From the NCBI RefSeq assembly GCF_008373765.1, contig NZ_VUJW01000013.1:1-64000 (forward strand): a stretch of 64,000 nucleotides of DNA, given 5' to 3'. The notes under the pieces are model-generated. The model did not search any database. It was given only the letters and a program-made list of their open reading frames with translations, and was not told the origin of the DNA. Positions 48,634 to 62,338 of the stretch are shown in pieces. Origin of the DNA: Nocardioides antri. GTDB lineage: Bacteria > Actinomycetota > Actinomycetes > Propionibacteriales > Nocardioidaceae. A program made the translations under genes and the position numbers. Each line of letters starts with the position of its first letter. Position 1 is the first letter of the stretch.

Positions 48634-48645
48634 TCCGGCGCACTG

Positions 48646-49236
48646 ATGCCTGCCGCCCCGTCGGCCGACCAACAAGGCCGCACCGACCGCGTAGTTCTCG
48701 ACGCCCGTGACATCGGCCGGGCTCTCACCCGGATCTCCCACGAGATCCTGGAACGCAACAAGGGCGCGAGCGATCTCGTGCTCCTCGGCATCCCGCGGCG
48801 CGGCGTCCCGCTCGCGCACCGGATCGCCTCCCGGATCTCCGCCGTCGAGGAGTACGACGTCCCGGTCGGCTCCCTCGACGTCACGATGTACCGCGACGAC
48901 CTCCGGATGAAGCCGGCGCGGACCTTGCTGCACACCGAGATCCCGGGCGACGGGATCGACGGGAAGGTCGTCGTGCTCGTCGACGACGTGCTGTTCTCCG
49001 GTCGCACCATCCGGGCCGCGCTGGACACGCTCAACGACGTCGGCCGCCCGCGGGCCGTCCAGCTCGCCGTCCTCGTCGACCGGGGGCACCGGGAGCTGCC
49101 GATCCGCGCCGACTTCGTCGGCAAGAACCTGCCGACCTCGCTCGCGGAGCGGGTGAGCGTCCGGCTCGCCGAGATCGACGACGACGGCGGCGTCGACTCG
49201 GTGTCCATCGAGGGGACGAGGGAGGACTCGGCATGA
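48646..49236 (+). CDS. pyrR: Bifunctional pyr regulator / uracil phosphoribosyltransferase PyrR
   Basis: 196 residues from ATG 48646. PRPP loop [19 protein letters not shown], and [25 protein letters not shown] and [19 protein letters not shown] are PyrR signatures. It senses UMP and represses its own operon through the RNA site in the leader. The open frame extends upstream past the csbD terminator but is not coding there. The stop overlaps pyrB (ATGA). Confidence 0.96.
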   Translation: MPAAPSADQQGRTDRVVLDARDIGRALTRISHEILERNKGASDLVLLGIPRRGVPLAHRIASRISAVEEYDVPVGSLDVTMYRDDLRMKPARTLLHTEIPGDGIDGKVVVLVDDVLFSGRTIRAALDTLNDVGRPRAVQLAVLVDRGHRELPIRADFVGKNLPTSLAERVSVRLAEIDDDGGVDSVSIEGTREDSA

Positions 49237-50183
49237 AGCGGCACCTGCTGAGCGCGGCGGACCTCACCCGCGACGACGCCGAGCTGGTCCTGACGACGGC
49301 GGCCGAGCTCCGTTCGCTGGCGGACCGTCCGATCAAGAAGCTGCCGGCGCTGCGCGGCCGGACCGTGGTGAACCTCTTCTTCGAGGACTCCACCCGCACC
49401 CGGATCTCGTTCGAGGCCGCGGCGAAGCGGCTCTCGGCCGACGTCATCAACTTCGCGGCCAAGGGCTCGAGCCTGAGCAAGGGCGAGAGCCTCAAGGACA
49501 CCGCGCTGACGCTCGAGGCGATGGGCGCCGACGCGGTCGTCATCCGCCACAGCGCCAGCGGCGCCCCCCACCGGCTGGCCCACTCGGGCTGGGTGCGGTC
49601 GAGCGTGGTCAACGCCGGCGACGGCACGCACGAGCACCCCACCCAGGCGCTGCTCGACGCGTTCACCCTGTGGCGCCACCTCGGTGAGTCGAAGCCGAGC
49701 GGGCTCGAAGGCCGCCGGGTCGCGATCGTCGGCGACGTGCTGCACAGCCGCGTCGCGCGCTCCAACGCACTGCTGCTGCAGACCCTCGGTGTCGACGTGA
49801 CCCTGGTCGGTCCGCCGACCCTGCTGCCGGTCGGCGTGGAGTCCTGGGGCGTCGAGACCAGCTACGACCTCGACGCGGTGCTCCCCAAGGCCGACGCGGT
49901 CATGATGCTGCGCGTCCAGCGGGAGCGGATGCAGGGCGGGTTCTTCCCGACCCCGCGCGAGTACTCCCGCCGCTACGGCCTCGACGGTCGCCGGATGGCG
50001 ACCCTGCAGGACCACACGATCGTCATGCACCCCGGCCCGATGGTGCGCGGCATGGAGATCACCGCCGATGTCGCCGACTCCGACCGCTCGGTGATCGTCG
50101 AGCAGGTGACCAACGGTGTCGCGGTCCGGATGGCCGTCCTCTACCTCCTCCTCGGAGGATCCGAAAGCGAGAACAACGAGTGA
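49233..50183 (+). CDS. pyrB: Aspartate carbamoyltransferase catalytic chain
   Basis: 316 residues. The carbamoyl-phosphate loop [27 protein letters not shown] and [18 protein letters not shown] are intact. It commits carbamoyl phosphate to pyrimidines. No regulatory pyrI is present. Overlaps pyrR and pyrC by four bases each. Confidence 0.97.
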   Translation: MKRHLLSAADLTRDDAELVLTTAAELRSLADRPIKKLPALRGRTVVNLFFEDSTRTRISFEAAAKRLSADVINFAAKGSSLSKGESLKDTALTLEAMGADAVVIRHSASGAPHRLAHSGWVRSSVVNAGDGTHEHPTQALLDAFTLWRHLGESKPSGLEGRRVAIVGDVLHSRVARSNALLLQTLGVDVTLVGPPTLLPVGVESWGVETSYDLDAVLPKADAVMMLRVQRERMQGGFFPTPREYSRRYGLDGRRMATLQDHTIVMHPGPMVRGMEITADVADSDRSVIVEQVTNGVAVRMAVLYLLLGGSESENNE

Positions 50184-51484
50184 GCAGCACGTCGTACCTG
50201 ATCAAGAACGTCCGGATCCTCGGGGGCGAGGCGACCGACGTCCTCCTCGAGGCAGGCGTGGTCGCCGCGATCGGCGTCGGACTCGATGCCCCAGGCGCCG
50301 AGGTCGTGGACGCCGAGGGCCTGGTCGCGCTGCCCGGCCTCGTCGACCTGCACACGCACCTGCGCGAGCCGGGTCGCGAGGACGCCGAGACAGTGGAGAC
50401 GGGCACCCGGGCGGCCGCGATGGGCGGCTTCACGGCGGTCCACGCGATGGCCAACACCGACCCGGTGGCCGACACCGCCGGTGTCGTCGAGCAGGTGCAC
50501 CGGCTGGGCCGCGAGGCGGGCTACTGCGACGTCTACGCGGTCGGCGCCGTCACCGTGGGCCTCAAGGGCGAGCGGCTCGCCGAGCTCGGCGCGATGGCCG
50601 ACTCCGCCGCGCGCGTGCGGGTGTTCTCCGACGACGGGCACTGCGTGAGCGACCCGCTGCTGATGCGCCGAGCGCTGGAGTACGTCAAGGCGTTCGACGG
50701 AGTGATCGCCCAGCACGCCCAGGACCCACGGCTCACCGAGGGCGCGCAGATGAACGAGAGCGAGCTCTCTGGCCGGCTCGGACTGGCCGGCTGGCCGGCG
50801 GTCGCCGAGGAGGCGATCATCGCCCGCGACTGCCTGCTCACCGCCCACGTCGGCTCGCGCCTCCACGTCTGCCACGTCTCCACGGCCGGCTCGGTCGAGA
50901 TCGTCCGCGACGCGAAGAGCAAGGGCTGGAACGTCACGGCCGAGGCCTGCCCGCACCACCTGCTGCTGACCGACGAGCTCGCGGCGACGTACAACCCGAT
51001 CTACAAGGTCAACCCGCCGCTGCGTTCGGCCGCCGACGTCGAGGCGCTCCGGGCCGGGCTGGCCGACGGCACGATCGACATCGTCGCCACCGACCACGCC
51101 CCGCACCCGCACGAGGACAAGGACTGCGAGTGGGCGGCGGCGGCGTTCGGCATGCTCGGGCTCGAGACCGCGCTCTCCATCGTGCAGCACACGATGGTCG
51201 ACACCGGCCTGCTCGACTGGGCGGGTGTCGCCGAGCGGATGTCCGCGGCGCCGGCACGGATCGGGCAGGTTGCGGACCACGGGCACCCGATCGAGGTCGG
51301 TGCCCCGGCCAACATCACGCTCTACGACCCGGCGGCTACCAGGACGATCGACGCCGCCGAGTCCGCGTCCCTTTCGCGGAACACCCCGTACGCCGGCATG
51401 GAGCTCCCTGGAAGGATCGAGGCGACGTTCCTGCGCGGACGCCCGACTGTTCTCGACGGCAAGCTCTGGGAGGGCACCGCCTGA
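50180..51484 (+). CDS. pyrC: Dihydroorotase
   Basis: 434 residues, class I type. Zinc ligands in [32 protein letters not shown]; and the aspartate in [11 protein letters not shown]. It closes carbamoyl aspartate to dihydroorotate. GTGA overlap with pyrB; the stop overlaps carA (TGATG). Confidence 0.97.
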   Translation: MSSTSYLIKNVRILGGEATDVLLEAGVVAAIGVGLDAPGAEVVDAEGLVALPGLVDLHTHLREPGREDAETVETGTRAAAMGGFTAVHAMANTDPVADTAGVVEQVHRLGREAGYCDVYAVGAVTVGLKGERLAELGAMADSAARVRVFSDDGHCVSDPLLMRRALEYVKAFDGVIAQHAQDPRLTEGAQMNESELSGRLGLAGWPAVAEEAIIARDCLLTAHVGSRLHVCHVSTAGSVEIVRDAKSKGWNVTAEACPHHLLLTDELAATYNPIYKVNPPLRSAADVEALRAGLADGTIDIVATDHAPHPHEDKDCEWAAAAFGMLGLETALSIVQHTMVDTGLLDWAGVAERMSAAPARIGQVADHGHPIEVGAPANITLYDPAATRTIDAAESASLSRNTPYAGMELPGRIEATFLRGRPTVLDGKLWEGTA

Positions 51485-52619
51485 TGGCCATTCTCGTTCT
51501 GGAGGACGGACGGACCTTCCACGGCGCGACCTACGGCGCCGAGGGGGAGACGTACGGCGAAGCGGTCTTCAACACCGGCATGACCGGTTACCAGGAGACG
51601 CTCACCGACCCGTCGTACCACCGCCAGGTCGTGGTGATGACGGCTCCCCACATCGGCAACACCGGGGTCAACGACGACGACCCGGAGTCGCGGCGGATCT
51701 GGGTGTCCGGGTACGTCGTCCGCGACCCTGCCCGGCGCGCCTCGAACTGGCGCTCGCGCCGGTCCCTGGACGACGAGCTGCGGGCGCAGGGGATCGTCGG
51801 CATCAGCGGGATCGACACCCGCGCGCTGACCCGGCACCTGCGGGAGCGCGGCGCGATGCGCTGCGGCATCTCCACCACGGAGACCGACCCGGCGGCCCTG
51901 CTCGCCCGGGTCCTCCAGCAGCCGGAGATGAAGGGTGCCGACCTCGCCGGCGAGGTGACGGCGATGGAGGCCTACGTGGTCCCGGCAGTGGGTGAGAAGC
52001 GGTTCACCGTCGCGGCCGTCGACCTCGGCATCAAGGGGATGACCCCGGCGCTGATGGCGCAGCGGGGGATCGAGGTGCACGTCCTGCCCTCGACCGCGAC
52101 GATCGCCGACGTGGAGGCGGTGCAGCCGGACGGCGTGTTCCTCTCCAACGGTCCCGGCGACCCGGCCACCGCCGACGTCTCGACCCTGAAGGCCGTGCTC
52201 GAGCGCGGGATCCCCTACTTCGGGATCTGCTTCGGCAACCAGCTGTTCGGCCGGGCGCTCGGCTTCGGCACCTACAAGCTCACCTACGGCCACCGGGGCA
52301 TCAACCAACCGGTGATGGACCGCACCACCGGCAAGGTCGAGGTCACCGCCCACAACCACGGGTTCGCGGTGCAATGGCCGGACGGAGTTCCGCTCGACGA
52401 TGGTGTCCAGACGCCGTACGGCACCGTGACGGTGAGCCACGTCTGCCTCAACGACGACGTCGTGGAGGGCCTCGAGCTCCGCTCGGCGGAGGGCGACCTG
52501 AAGGCGTTCTCGGTGCAGTACCACCCCGAGGCTGCCGCCGGTCCCCACGACGCGGCGTACCTGTTCGACCGATTCTGCGACCTGATGGTCTCGACAAGCT
52601 CGACCAGCAAGGAAAACTG

Positions 52620-52620
<1 letters not shown>
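51484..52620 (+). CDS. carA: Carbamoyl-phosphate synthase small chain
   Basis: 378 residues. The N-terminal domain has [18 protein letters not shown]. The glutaminase nucleophile lies in [14 protein letters not shown]; Asn replaces the common His of GHQ, as in other actinobacterial CarA. His and Glu are in [13 protein letters not shown]. The last ~13 residues ([13 protein letters not shown]) include the interspersed repeat TGGTCTCGACAAGCTCGACC, so the C-terminus has been extended or replaced by it. It overlaps carB (TGATG). Confidence 0.97.
52586..52606. repeat. Short interspersed repeat at the carA 3' end
   Basis: GTCTCGACAAGCTCGAC flanked by TG and CA, giving TGGTC...GACCA ends. It is one base different from the copy at the ruvC 3' end. 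It is in frame and encodes VSTSST. Confidence 0.55.
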
Positions 52621-55906
<3,286 letters not shown>

Positions 55907-55910
<4 letters not shown>

Positions 55911-56947
55911 CCCTCTACGGCGCCGTCTACAAGCACGGCCTGTCGCGGATCGACGCCGAGGTCGCCCACCACCGCACGTTCGACGCGCTGCGTGCGGCGG
56001 GGCCCGTCCTGCGCCGGGCGAAGCGGCCCGGCGGGATCCCGGTCCACACGATGGGGCTGACGTTCCCCAACGCGCTCGGCCTCGCGGCGGGCTTCGACAA
56101 GACAGCGGAGGCGTTCGAGGAGCTCGGCGCGTTCGGCTTCGGGCACGTCGAGGTCGGCACAGTCACGGCGCTCGCCCAGCCGGGAAACCCCAAGCCGCGG
56201 CTGGTCCGGCTCCCCGAGGACCGCGCGGTCGTCAACCGGATGGGCTTCAACAACGACGGTGCGGCCGCGGTGGCCCAGCGGCTCGGCAACCGCCGACGCC
56301 GCGCCGGAGGACCGCTGCTCGGCATCAACATCGGCAAGTCGAAGATCGTCCCCGACGACGACCAGGCCGCGGTCGAGGCCGACTACGAGACGTCGACCCG
56401 GCTGTTGGCGCCGTACGCCGACTACCTGGTCGTCAACGTCAGCTCTCCCAACACCCCGGGCCTGCGCAACCTCCAGGCGGTCGAGAAGCTGGCGCCGCTG
56501 CTCGAGCACGTACGCCGGATCGCCGACCGGGCGACCGACGACGCCGGGCGCGACCGGGTCCCGCTCCTGGTCAAGATCGCCCCCGACCTCGCCGACGACG
56601 ACGTGCTCGAGGTGGCCGACCTGGCGCTCGCCCAGGACCTCTCCGGGATCATCGCGACGAACACCACGATCAGCCGCGACGGCCTACGGTCGGACCCTGC
56701 GGTCGTCGAGGCCGCAGGCGCCGGTGGGCTGTCCGGCGTACCCCTGCGCGAGCGCGCGACCGAGGTGGTGCGCCTGCTGCGCGGCCGCGTGGGCCGCGAC
56801 CTGACGCTGATCGGGGTCGGCGGCATCTCGACCGCGGACGACGCGCGCGAACGGCTCGCCGCCGGCGCCGACCTGGTCCAGGCCTACACCGGCCTCATCT
56901 ACGGAGGGCCGCTGTGGCCGCGCCGCGTTCTCAAGGGGTTGCGATGA
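55907..56947 (+). CDS. pyrD: Dihydroorotate dehydrogenase (quinone), class 2
   Basis: 346 residues from GTG 55907. [20 protein letters not shown] and [10 protein letters not shown] are class 2 features; the catalytic base is serine in [11 protein letters not shown], not cysteine as in class 1. FMN contacts appear in [11 protein letters not shown] and TGLIYGGP. It is membrane-associated and feeds electrons to menaquinone, so no pyrK is needed. Overlaps pyrF by four bases. Confidence 0.96.
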
Positions 56948-57792
56948 CCCCACCGTTCGGCGAGCGCTTCGCCGCCGCGATCGCCGAGCGCGGTCAGTTC
57001 TGCGTCGGGATCGACCCGCACGCCGGCCTGCTGCACGACTGGGGCCTCGACGACACCGTCGAGGGGCTGGAGAAGTTCGCGCTCTCGGCGGTCGAGGCCG
57101 TCGCGCCGTACTGCTCGGTGGTGAAGCCACAATCGGCGTTCTACGAGCGCTTCGGGAGCCGCGGGATCGAGGTCCTGGAGCGGGTCATCGCCGAGTCGCG
57201 CGCGGCGGGCGCGATGGTCCTGCTCGACGTCAAGCGCGGCGACATCGGGTCCACGTCGCAGGCCTACGCCGAGGCGTACCTCGACCCGTCCTCGCCGCTG
57301 GCCTCCGACGCGATCACGATCAGCCCCTACCTCGGCTTCGGCTCGCTCCTGCCCTTCGTCGAGGTGGCCCGGACCCACGGCGCCGGCCTCTTCGTGCTGG
57401 CCGCGACGTCCAACAAGGAGGGCCCGGAGGTGCAGGAGGCGACGACGAGCGACGAGTACGGCGGACGCACCGTCGCGTCCGCGATGCTCGCCCACCTGCG
57501 CGACCTGAACGGCGACGCGCGCCCGGTCGGCTCCTTCGGTGCCGTCGTCGGCGCCACCATCGACGGCGGGTTCTACGACTTCGCCGGCTCGCCCATCAAC
57601 GGCCCGATCCTGGCGCCCGGGTACGGCGAGCAGGGCGGCACCGCCGCCGACATCGTCCGGATCTTCGGCGCCTCCGCCCGCCACGTCGTCGCCAGCTCCT
57701 CGCGCGGGGTGCTGCGGCTCGGCCCGGACGCCGCGGCCATGCGCGGCGCCGTCGAACGGGCCAACGACGAGCTGCGGAGCCTGCTCGGGTGA
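56944..57792 (+). CDS. pyrF: Orotidine 5'-phosphate decarboxylase, type 2
   Basis: 282 residues from ATG 56944. The catalytic motif is LLDVKRGDIGSTSQ, the longer type 2 form. CVGIDPHAGLLHDWG and ILAPGYGEQGGTAAD complete the active site. It is the last pyrimidine enzyme of the operon; a lipoprotein gene overlaps its stop by four bases. Confidence 0.96.
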   Translation: MTPPFGERFAAAIAERGQFCVGIDPHAGLLHDWGLDDTVEGLEKFALSAVEAVAPYCSVVKPQSAFYERFGSRGIEVLERVIAESRAAGAMVLLDVKRGDIGSTSQAYAEAYLDPSSPLASDAITISPYLGFGSLLPFVEVARTHGAGLFVLAATSNKEGPEVQEATTSDEYGGRTVASAMLAHLRDLNGDARPVGSFGAVVGATIDGGFYDFAGSPINGPILAPGYGEQGGTAADIVRIFGASARHVVASSSRGVLRLGPDAAAMRGAVERANDELRSLLG

Positions 57793-58313
57793 GGCCGCGC
57801 GCCGCTCTCCGGTCCGTGGTCGTGGCTGCCGCCACGATCCTCCTGCTCGGCGCGGCCGGGTGCGGGAGCTCCGAGGAGGACCCGTACTCCATCCCCGACG
57901 AGTTCCAGGACTACTGCGAGGAGGTCGAGGACCAGCAGGTGGCGCTCGGTGACGCACTCGGCGAGGGCGGCCCGGCGACCGGCCTGATCAAGGCTCTTCC
58001 CAGCTTCGAGGCCCTCGCCGCGGAGGCACCGGACGACCTGGACGACGAGTGGCAGATCGTCCTCGACCGGATCCACGACCTCGTCGACGCCCTCGACGCA
58101 GCCGGCGTCGACCCGGAGACCTACGACCGGCGGAATCCTCCCAGCGGGCTCTCGCAGGAGGAAAGGGACGCCATCGACGCTGCCGCGAGGGCACTGGTCT
58201 CGCCGAGCACCGGTGGTGCGATGGCGGGGGTGCAGCAGCATGCACGCGACGTCTGCAAGACACCGTTGACGATCGGAGCCGGTGCCCGCGTTGCCGGGCC
58301 GTCGGCGACCTGA
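57789..58313 (+). CDS. Predicted lipoprotein of unknown function
   Basis: 174 residues, GTG start overlapping pyrF. Signal peptide RPRAALRSVVVAAATILLLG with lipobox GAAGC, then an acidic helical domain (SIPDEFQDYCEEVEDQQVAL, ... DDEWQIVLDRIHDLVDALDA). Two cysteines (DYCEE and DVCKT) may pair. Not recognised. The overlap indicates co-translation with the pyrimidine genes, though no link to that pathway is evident. Confidence 0.8.
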   Translation: MRPRAALRSVVVAAATILLLGAAGCGSSEEDPYSIPDEFQDYCEEVEDQQVALGDALGEGGPATGLIKALPSFEALAAEAPDDLDDEWQIVLDRIHDLVDALDAAGVDPETYDRRNPPSGLSQEERDAIDAAARALVSPSTGGAMAGVQQHARDVCKTPLTIGAGARVAGPSAT

Positions 58314-58379
58314 CTAGGGTGGCGCGAGGTGGCCCTCCTCGCCGCCCTCTGCCTGCGCCCGACAGAAGGATCCGTGTAA

Positions 58380-58700
58380 GTGGCCCTGCCTCCTCTGACA
58401 CCCGAACAGCGTCAGGCCGCGCTCGCGAAGGCGGCTGCCGCCCGACGTGAGCGGGCCGAGGTCAAGAACCGGCTGAAGAACTCCGGCGCCTCCATCGCCG
58501 ACGTCCTGGCCGAGGGGCAGACCAACGAGGTCGTCGGCAAGATGAAGGTCCTCGACCTGCTCCAGGCGGTCCCCGGGCTCGGGAAGATCCGCGCCGGACA
58601 GCTCATGGAGCGGCTCGGCATCGCGGAGTCGCGCCGGGTCCGCGGCCTCGGCGCGAAGCAGATCGCCGCCCTGGAGCGCGAGTTCGCGCCGGGTGACTGA
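58380..58700 (+). CDS. mihF: Integration host factor, actinobacterial type
   Basis: 106 residues, GTG start. [19 protein letters not shown] is the conserved opening; the helix-two-turn-helix DNA-binding motif is [20 protein letters not shown]. This nucleoid protein is specific to actinobacteria and essential in mycobacteria. TAGGGT near 58314 may be its promoter, giving a leader of about 55 bases. The stop overlaps the gmk frame by eight bases. Confidence 0.96.
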   Translation: MALPPLTPEQRQAALAKAAAARRERAEVKNRLKNSGASIADVLAEGQTNEVVGKMKVLDLLQAVPGLGKIRAGQLMERLGIAESRRVRGLGAKQIAALEREFAPGD

Positions 58701-59292
58701 GCCGCGACAGGCCCGCCCGTCGGTGGCGACCGGACCGAGCCGCCTCGTCGTCCTCGCCGGGCCGACGGCCGTCGGCAAGGGCACGGTTGCGGCAGCGGTC
58801 CGGGAGGACCACCCCGAGGTCTGGATCTCGGTCTCGGCGACGACGCGTGCTCCGCGGCCGGGCGAGGTCCACGGCGTGCACTACCTGTTCGTCGACGACG
58901 CGGAGTTCGACCGGCTGGTCGCCGAGGACCAGCTCCTCGAGTGGGCGGTCGTGCACGGCACCCACCGCTACGGCACGCCCCGGGGCCCGGTGGAGGAGGC
59001 GCTCGCCGACGGCCGGCCGGCCATGCTCGAGATCGACCTCCAGGGCGCCCGGCAGGTACGCCGGACCATGCCGGAGGCCCTCTTCGTGTTCCTGAAGCCC
59101 CCCTCGTGGGAGGAGCTCGTCCGCAGGCTCGTCGGACGCGGCACCGAGACCGACGCCGAGCGGGAGCGCCGGCTCGCCACCGCGGTCGAGGAGCTGGCCG
59201 CGGAGTCGGAGTTCGACGTCAGCATCGTCAACCACGAAGTTCACGATGCAGCGGCCGAGTTGGTAGCCTTGATGACGCTCGGCAACAACTGA
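58693..59292 (+). CDS. gmk: Guanylate kinase
   Basis: 199 residues from GTG 58693. P-loop [14 protein letters not shown]-binding [20 protein letters not shown] and [16 protein letters not shown]. It phosphorylates GMP to GDP and is part of the purine nucleotide supply. The order mihF-gmk-rpoZ-coaBC-metK is typical for actinomycetes. Confidence 0.97.
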   Translation: MTEPRQARPSVATGPSRLVVLAGPTAVGKGTVAAAVREDHPEVWISVSATTRAPRPGEVHGVHYLFVDDAEFDRLVAEDQLLEWAVVHGTHRYGTPRGPVEEALADGRPAMLEIDLQGARQVRRTMPEALFVFLKPPSWEELVRRLVGRGTETDAERERRLATAVEELAAESEFDVSIVNHEVHDAAAELVALMTLGNN

Positions 59293-59361
59293 CGCCTCCA
59301 GCGTCGCTGACGCCTGCCGGGCCACCGACTCATCTCCTACCGACCTTAAGAGGCCAACCGC

Positions 59362-59694
59362 GTGTCTGCCCCCAACATCGATGCCGTGGGTGTGACCAAC
59401 CCGCCGATCGACGACCTGCTCACCAAGACCGACAGCAAGTACAAGCTGGTGCTCTACAGCGCCAAGCGGGCCCGGCAGATCAACGCCTATTACTCCCAGC
59501 TCGGTGAGGGCCTCCTCGAGTACGTCGGACCCCTCGTGGACACCCACGTGCAGGAGAAGCCGCTCTCGATCGCGCTCCGCGAGATCAACGAGGACCTGCT
59601 GACCTGCGAGGACATCGACCCCGCCGAGCTCGCCGCCGAGGAGGCCGCTGCCGCGGCCGTCACCGGCGCCGCGCGTCCCGACGCCACCGAGTGA
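59362..59694 (+). CDS. rpoZ: RNA polymerase omega subunit
   Basis: 110 residues, GTG start with AAGAGG 9 bases upstream. [28 protein letters not shown] is the omega core, broken here as [17 protein letters not shown] and [22 protein letters not shown] follows, then an alanine/glutamate-rich tail. It binds beta' and assists assembly. Confidence 0.97.
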   Translation: MSAPNIDAVGVTNPPIDDLLTKTDSKYKLVLYSAKRARQINAYYSQLGEGLLEYVGPLVDTHVQEKPLSIALREINEDLLTCEDIDPAELAAEEAAAAAVTGAARPDATE

Positions 59695-59707
59695 TCTGAG
59701 CCTGTCC

Positions 59708-60955
59708 ATGACATCGGGGGCGCGGCCTCAGGTGGTGCTCGGGGTCTCGGGCGGCATCGCCGCCTACAAGGCCTGTGAGCTCCTGCGCCGGCTCACCGAG
59801 TCCGGCCACGACGTGACCGTCGTGCCGACCGCGGCCGCGCTCGAGTTCGTCGGTGCAGCGACCTGGGCGGCGCTGTCCGGCAAACCGGTCGCCACCGACG
59901 TCTGGACCGGCGTCCACGAGGTGCCTCACGTCCGGATCGGCCAGCAGGCCGACCTGGTCGTGGTCGCCCCGGCTACTGCCGACCTGCTGGCCAAGGCCGC
60001 GCACGGCCTGGCCGACGACCTGCTGACCAACACCCTGCTCACCGCCCGGTGCCCGGTCGTGATGGCGCCGGCGATGCACACCGAGATGTGGGAGCACGCC
60101 GCGACCGCGGCCAACGTCGCCACGCTGCGCTCCCGCGGCGTCCTGGTCGTCGAGCCGGCCGAGGGCCGGCTGACCGGCGCCGACACCGGCAAGGGCCGGC
60201 TCCCGGATCCCGACGAGATCTTCGAGCTCTGCCGCGACGTGCTCGAGCGGGCCTCGACCGGCTCGACGAGCACCGGCGTCCTCGACCTGGCGGGCCGCCA
60301 CGTCGTCGTCTCCGCCGGCGGTACCCGCGAGAAGCTCGACCCCGTCCGGTTCCTCGGCAACCGTTCCTCGGGCCGGCAGGGCTACGCCCTCGCTCGGGCC
60401 GCCGCCGCGCGGGGCGCCGAGGTGACCCTGGTCGCGGCCAATGTCACCCTGCCCGAGCCGGCGGGCGTGAAGGTGGTGCGCGTGGAGTCCACGGCGGAGC
60501 TGCGCGACGCCGTACTCACGGCCGCCGCAGGCGCCGACGCCGTGGTGATGGCAGCGGCACCCGCCGACTTCCGCCCGGTGCACCGCTCCGACACCAAGAT
60601 CAAGAAGGCCGACGACGGCTCGGCGCCGGTGATCTCGCTGGAGCAGAACCCCGACATCCTCAAGGAGATCTCCGGCAACCGGCCGGCTCCGGGAACGATC
60701 GTCGTCGGGTTCGCCGCCGAGACCGGCGACGCCAGCGGGTCCGTCCTCGACCTCGCCCGCGCCAAGCTCGCCCGCAAGGGGTGCGACCTGCTGGTCGTGA
60801 ACGACGTGAGCGGTGGCGCGGTTTTCGGGGCAGACGACAACGAGGCGGTTATCCTGGCCGCCGACGGCAGCGCGGTCGACGTACCGCGCGGGAGCAAGGG
60901 AGCTCTCGCCCACGTGATCTGGGACCAGGTGGCCGCCCGCCTGCCCTCTGCGTGA
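59708..60955 (+). CDS. coaBC: Bifunctional phosphopantothenoylcysteine decarboxylase/synthetase CoaBC
   Basis: 415 residues. The CoaC flavoprotein half has GVSGGIAAYKACELLRRL, the histidine in VPHVRIG and PAMHTEMWEHAATAANV; the CoaB half has NRSSGRQGYALARAA and the CTP/cysteine site VMAAAPADFRP...KIKKAD. Two steps of coenzyme A synthesis. A short linker (RASTGSTSTGVLD) joins the halves. No strong ribosome site is seen 13 bases after rpoZ. Confidence 0.97.
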   Translation: MTSGARPQVVLGVSGGIAAYKACELLRRLTESGHDVTVVPTAAALEFVGAATWAALSGKPVATDVWTGVHEVPHVRIGQQADLVVVAPATADLLAKAAHGLADDLLTNTLLTARCPVVMAPAMHTEMWEHAATAANVATLRSRGVLVVEPAEGRLTGADTGKGRLPDPDEIFELCRDVLERASTGSTSTGVLDLAGRHVVVSAGGTREKLDPVRFLGNRSSGRQGYALARAAAARGAEVTLVAANVTLPEPAGVKVVRVESTAELRDAVLTAAAGADAVVMAAAPADFRPVHRSDTKIKKADDGSAPVISLEQNPDILKEISGNRPAPGTIVVGFAAETGDASGSVLDLARAKLARKGCDLLVVNDVSGGAVFGADDNEAVILAADGSAVDVPRGSKGALAHVIWDQVAARLPSA

Positions 60956-61003
60956 GATTGCCGCGCATCACCCGTCGGTCCTCGTATCGTTGGACCGGCA
61001 ATC
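60956..61003 (+). promoter_or_regulatory. Nested stem structure upstream of metK
   Basis: GATTGCC (60956-60962) pairs with GGCAATC (60997-61003), and inside it GGTCC (60977-60981) pairs with GGACC (60992-60996). The structure begins directly after the coaBC stop and ends 50 bases before metK. It could end coaBC transcription or be a leader RNA; it does not match a SAM riboswitch that I recognise. Confidence 0.4.
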
Positions 61004-61053
61004 GGCCCTGATCGCCCCCGTAAGACGCCCGATGCGAAAGCGAGAAAACCAAC

Positions 61054-62253
<1,200 letters not shown>

Positions 62254-62267
62254 GCCACTCGTTGTCA

Positions 62268-62307
62268 CCGCGCCGCGGCCGTCCACAACCGGACGGCCGC
62301 GGCGCGG
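62268..62307 (+). terminator. Strong terminator after metK
   Basis: A 17-base-pair perfect stem: CCGCGCCGCGGCCGTCC (62268-62284), loop ACAACC, and its complement at 62291-62307, followed by TTGCGT. It lies 14 bases after the stop. Confidence 0.88.
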
Positions 62308-62338
62308 TTGCGTCTGGCATGACTGGTAGACATCCGGC

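Noticed and set aside
48313-48645. ATG 48313 as start of a longer pyrR or separate gene
   Set aside because: That frame gives a Ser/Thr/Arg-rich peptide running through a strong terminator, whereas the other frame over 48318-48488 is a clear CsbD protein.
60251-60277. CCTCGACCGGCTCGACGAGC in coaBC as another interspersed repeat
   Set aside because: It lies in the inter-domain linker and resembles the carA/ruvC repeat only partly (CTCGAC...CTCGAC), which is common in this base composition.
60956-61053. SAM riboswitch before metK
   Set aside because: A stem structure exists, but I cannot find the conserved core or pseudoknot sequences of the SAM-I, SAM-II or SAM-IV classes.
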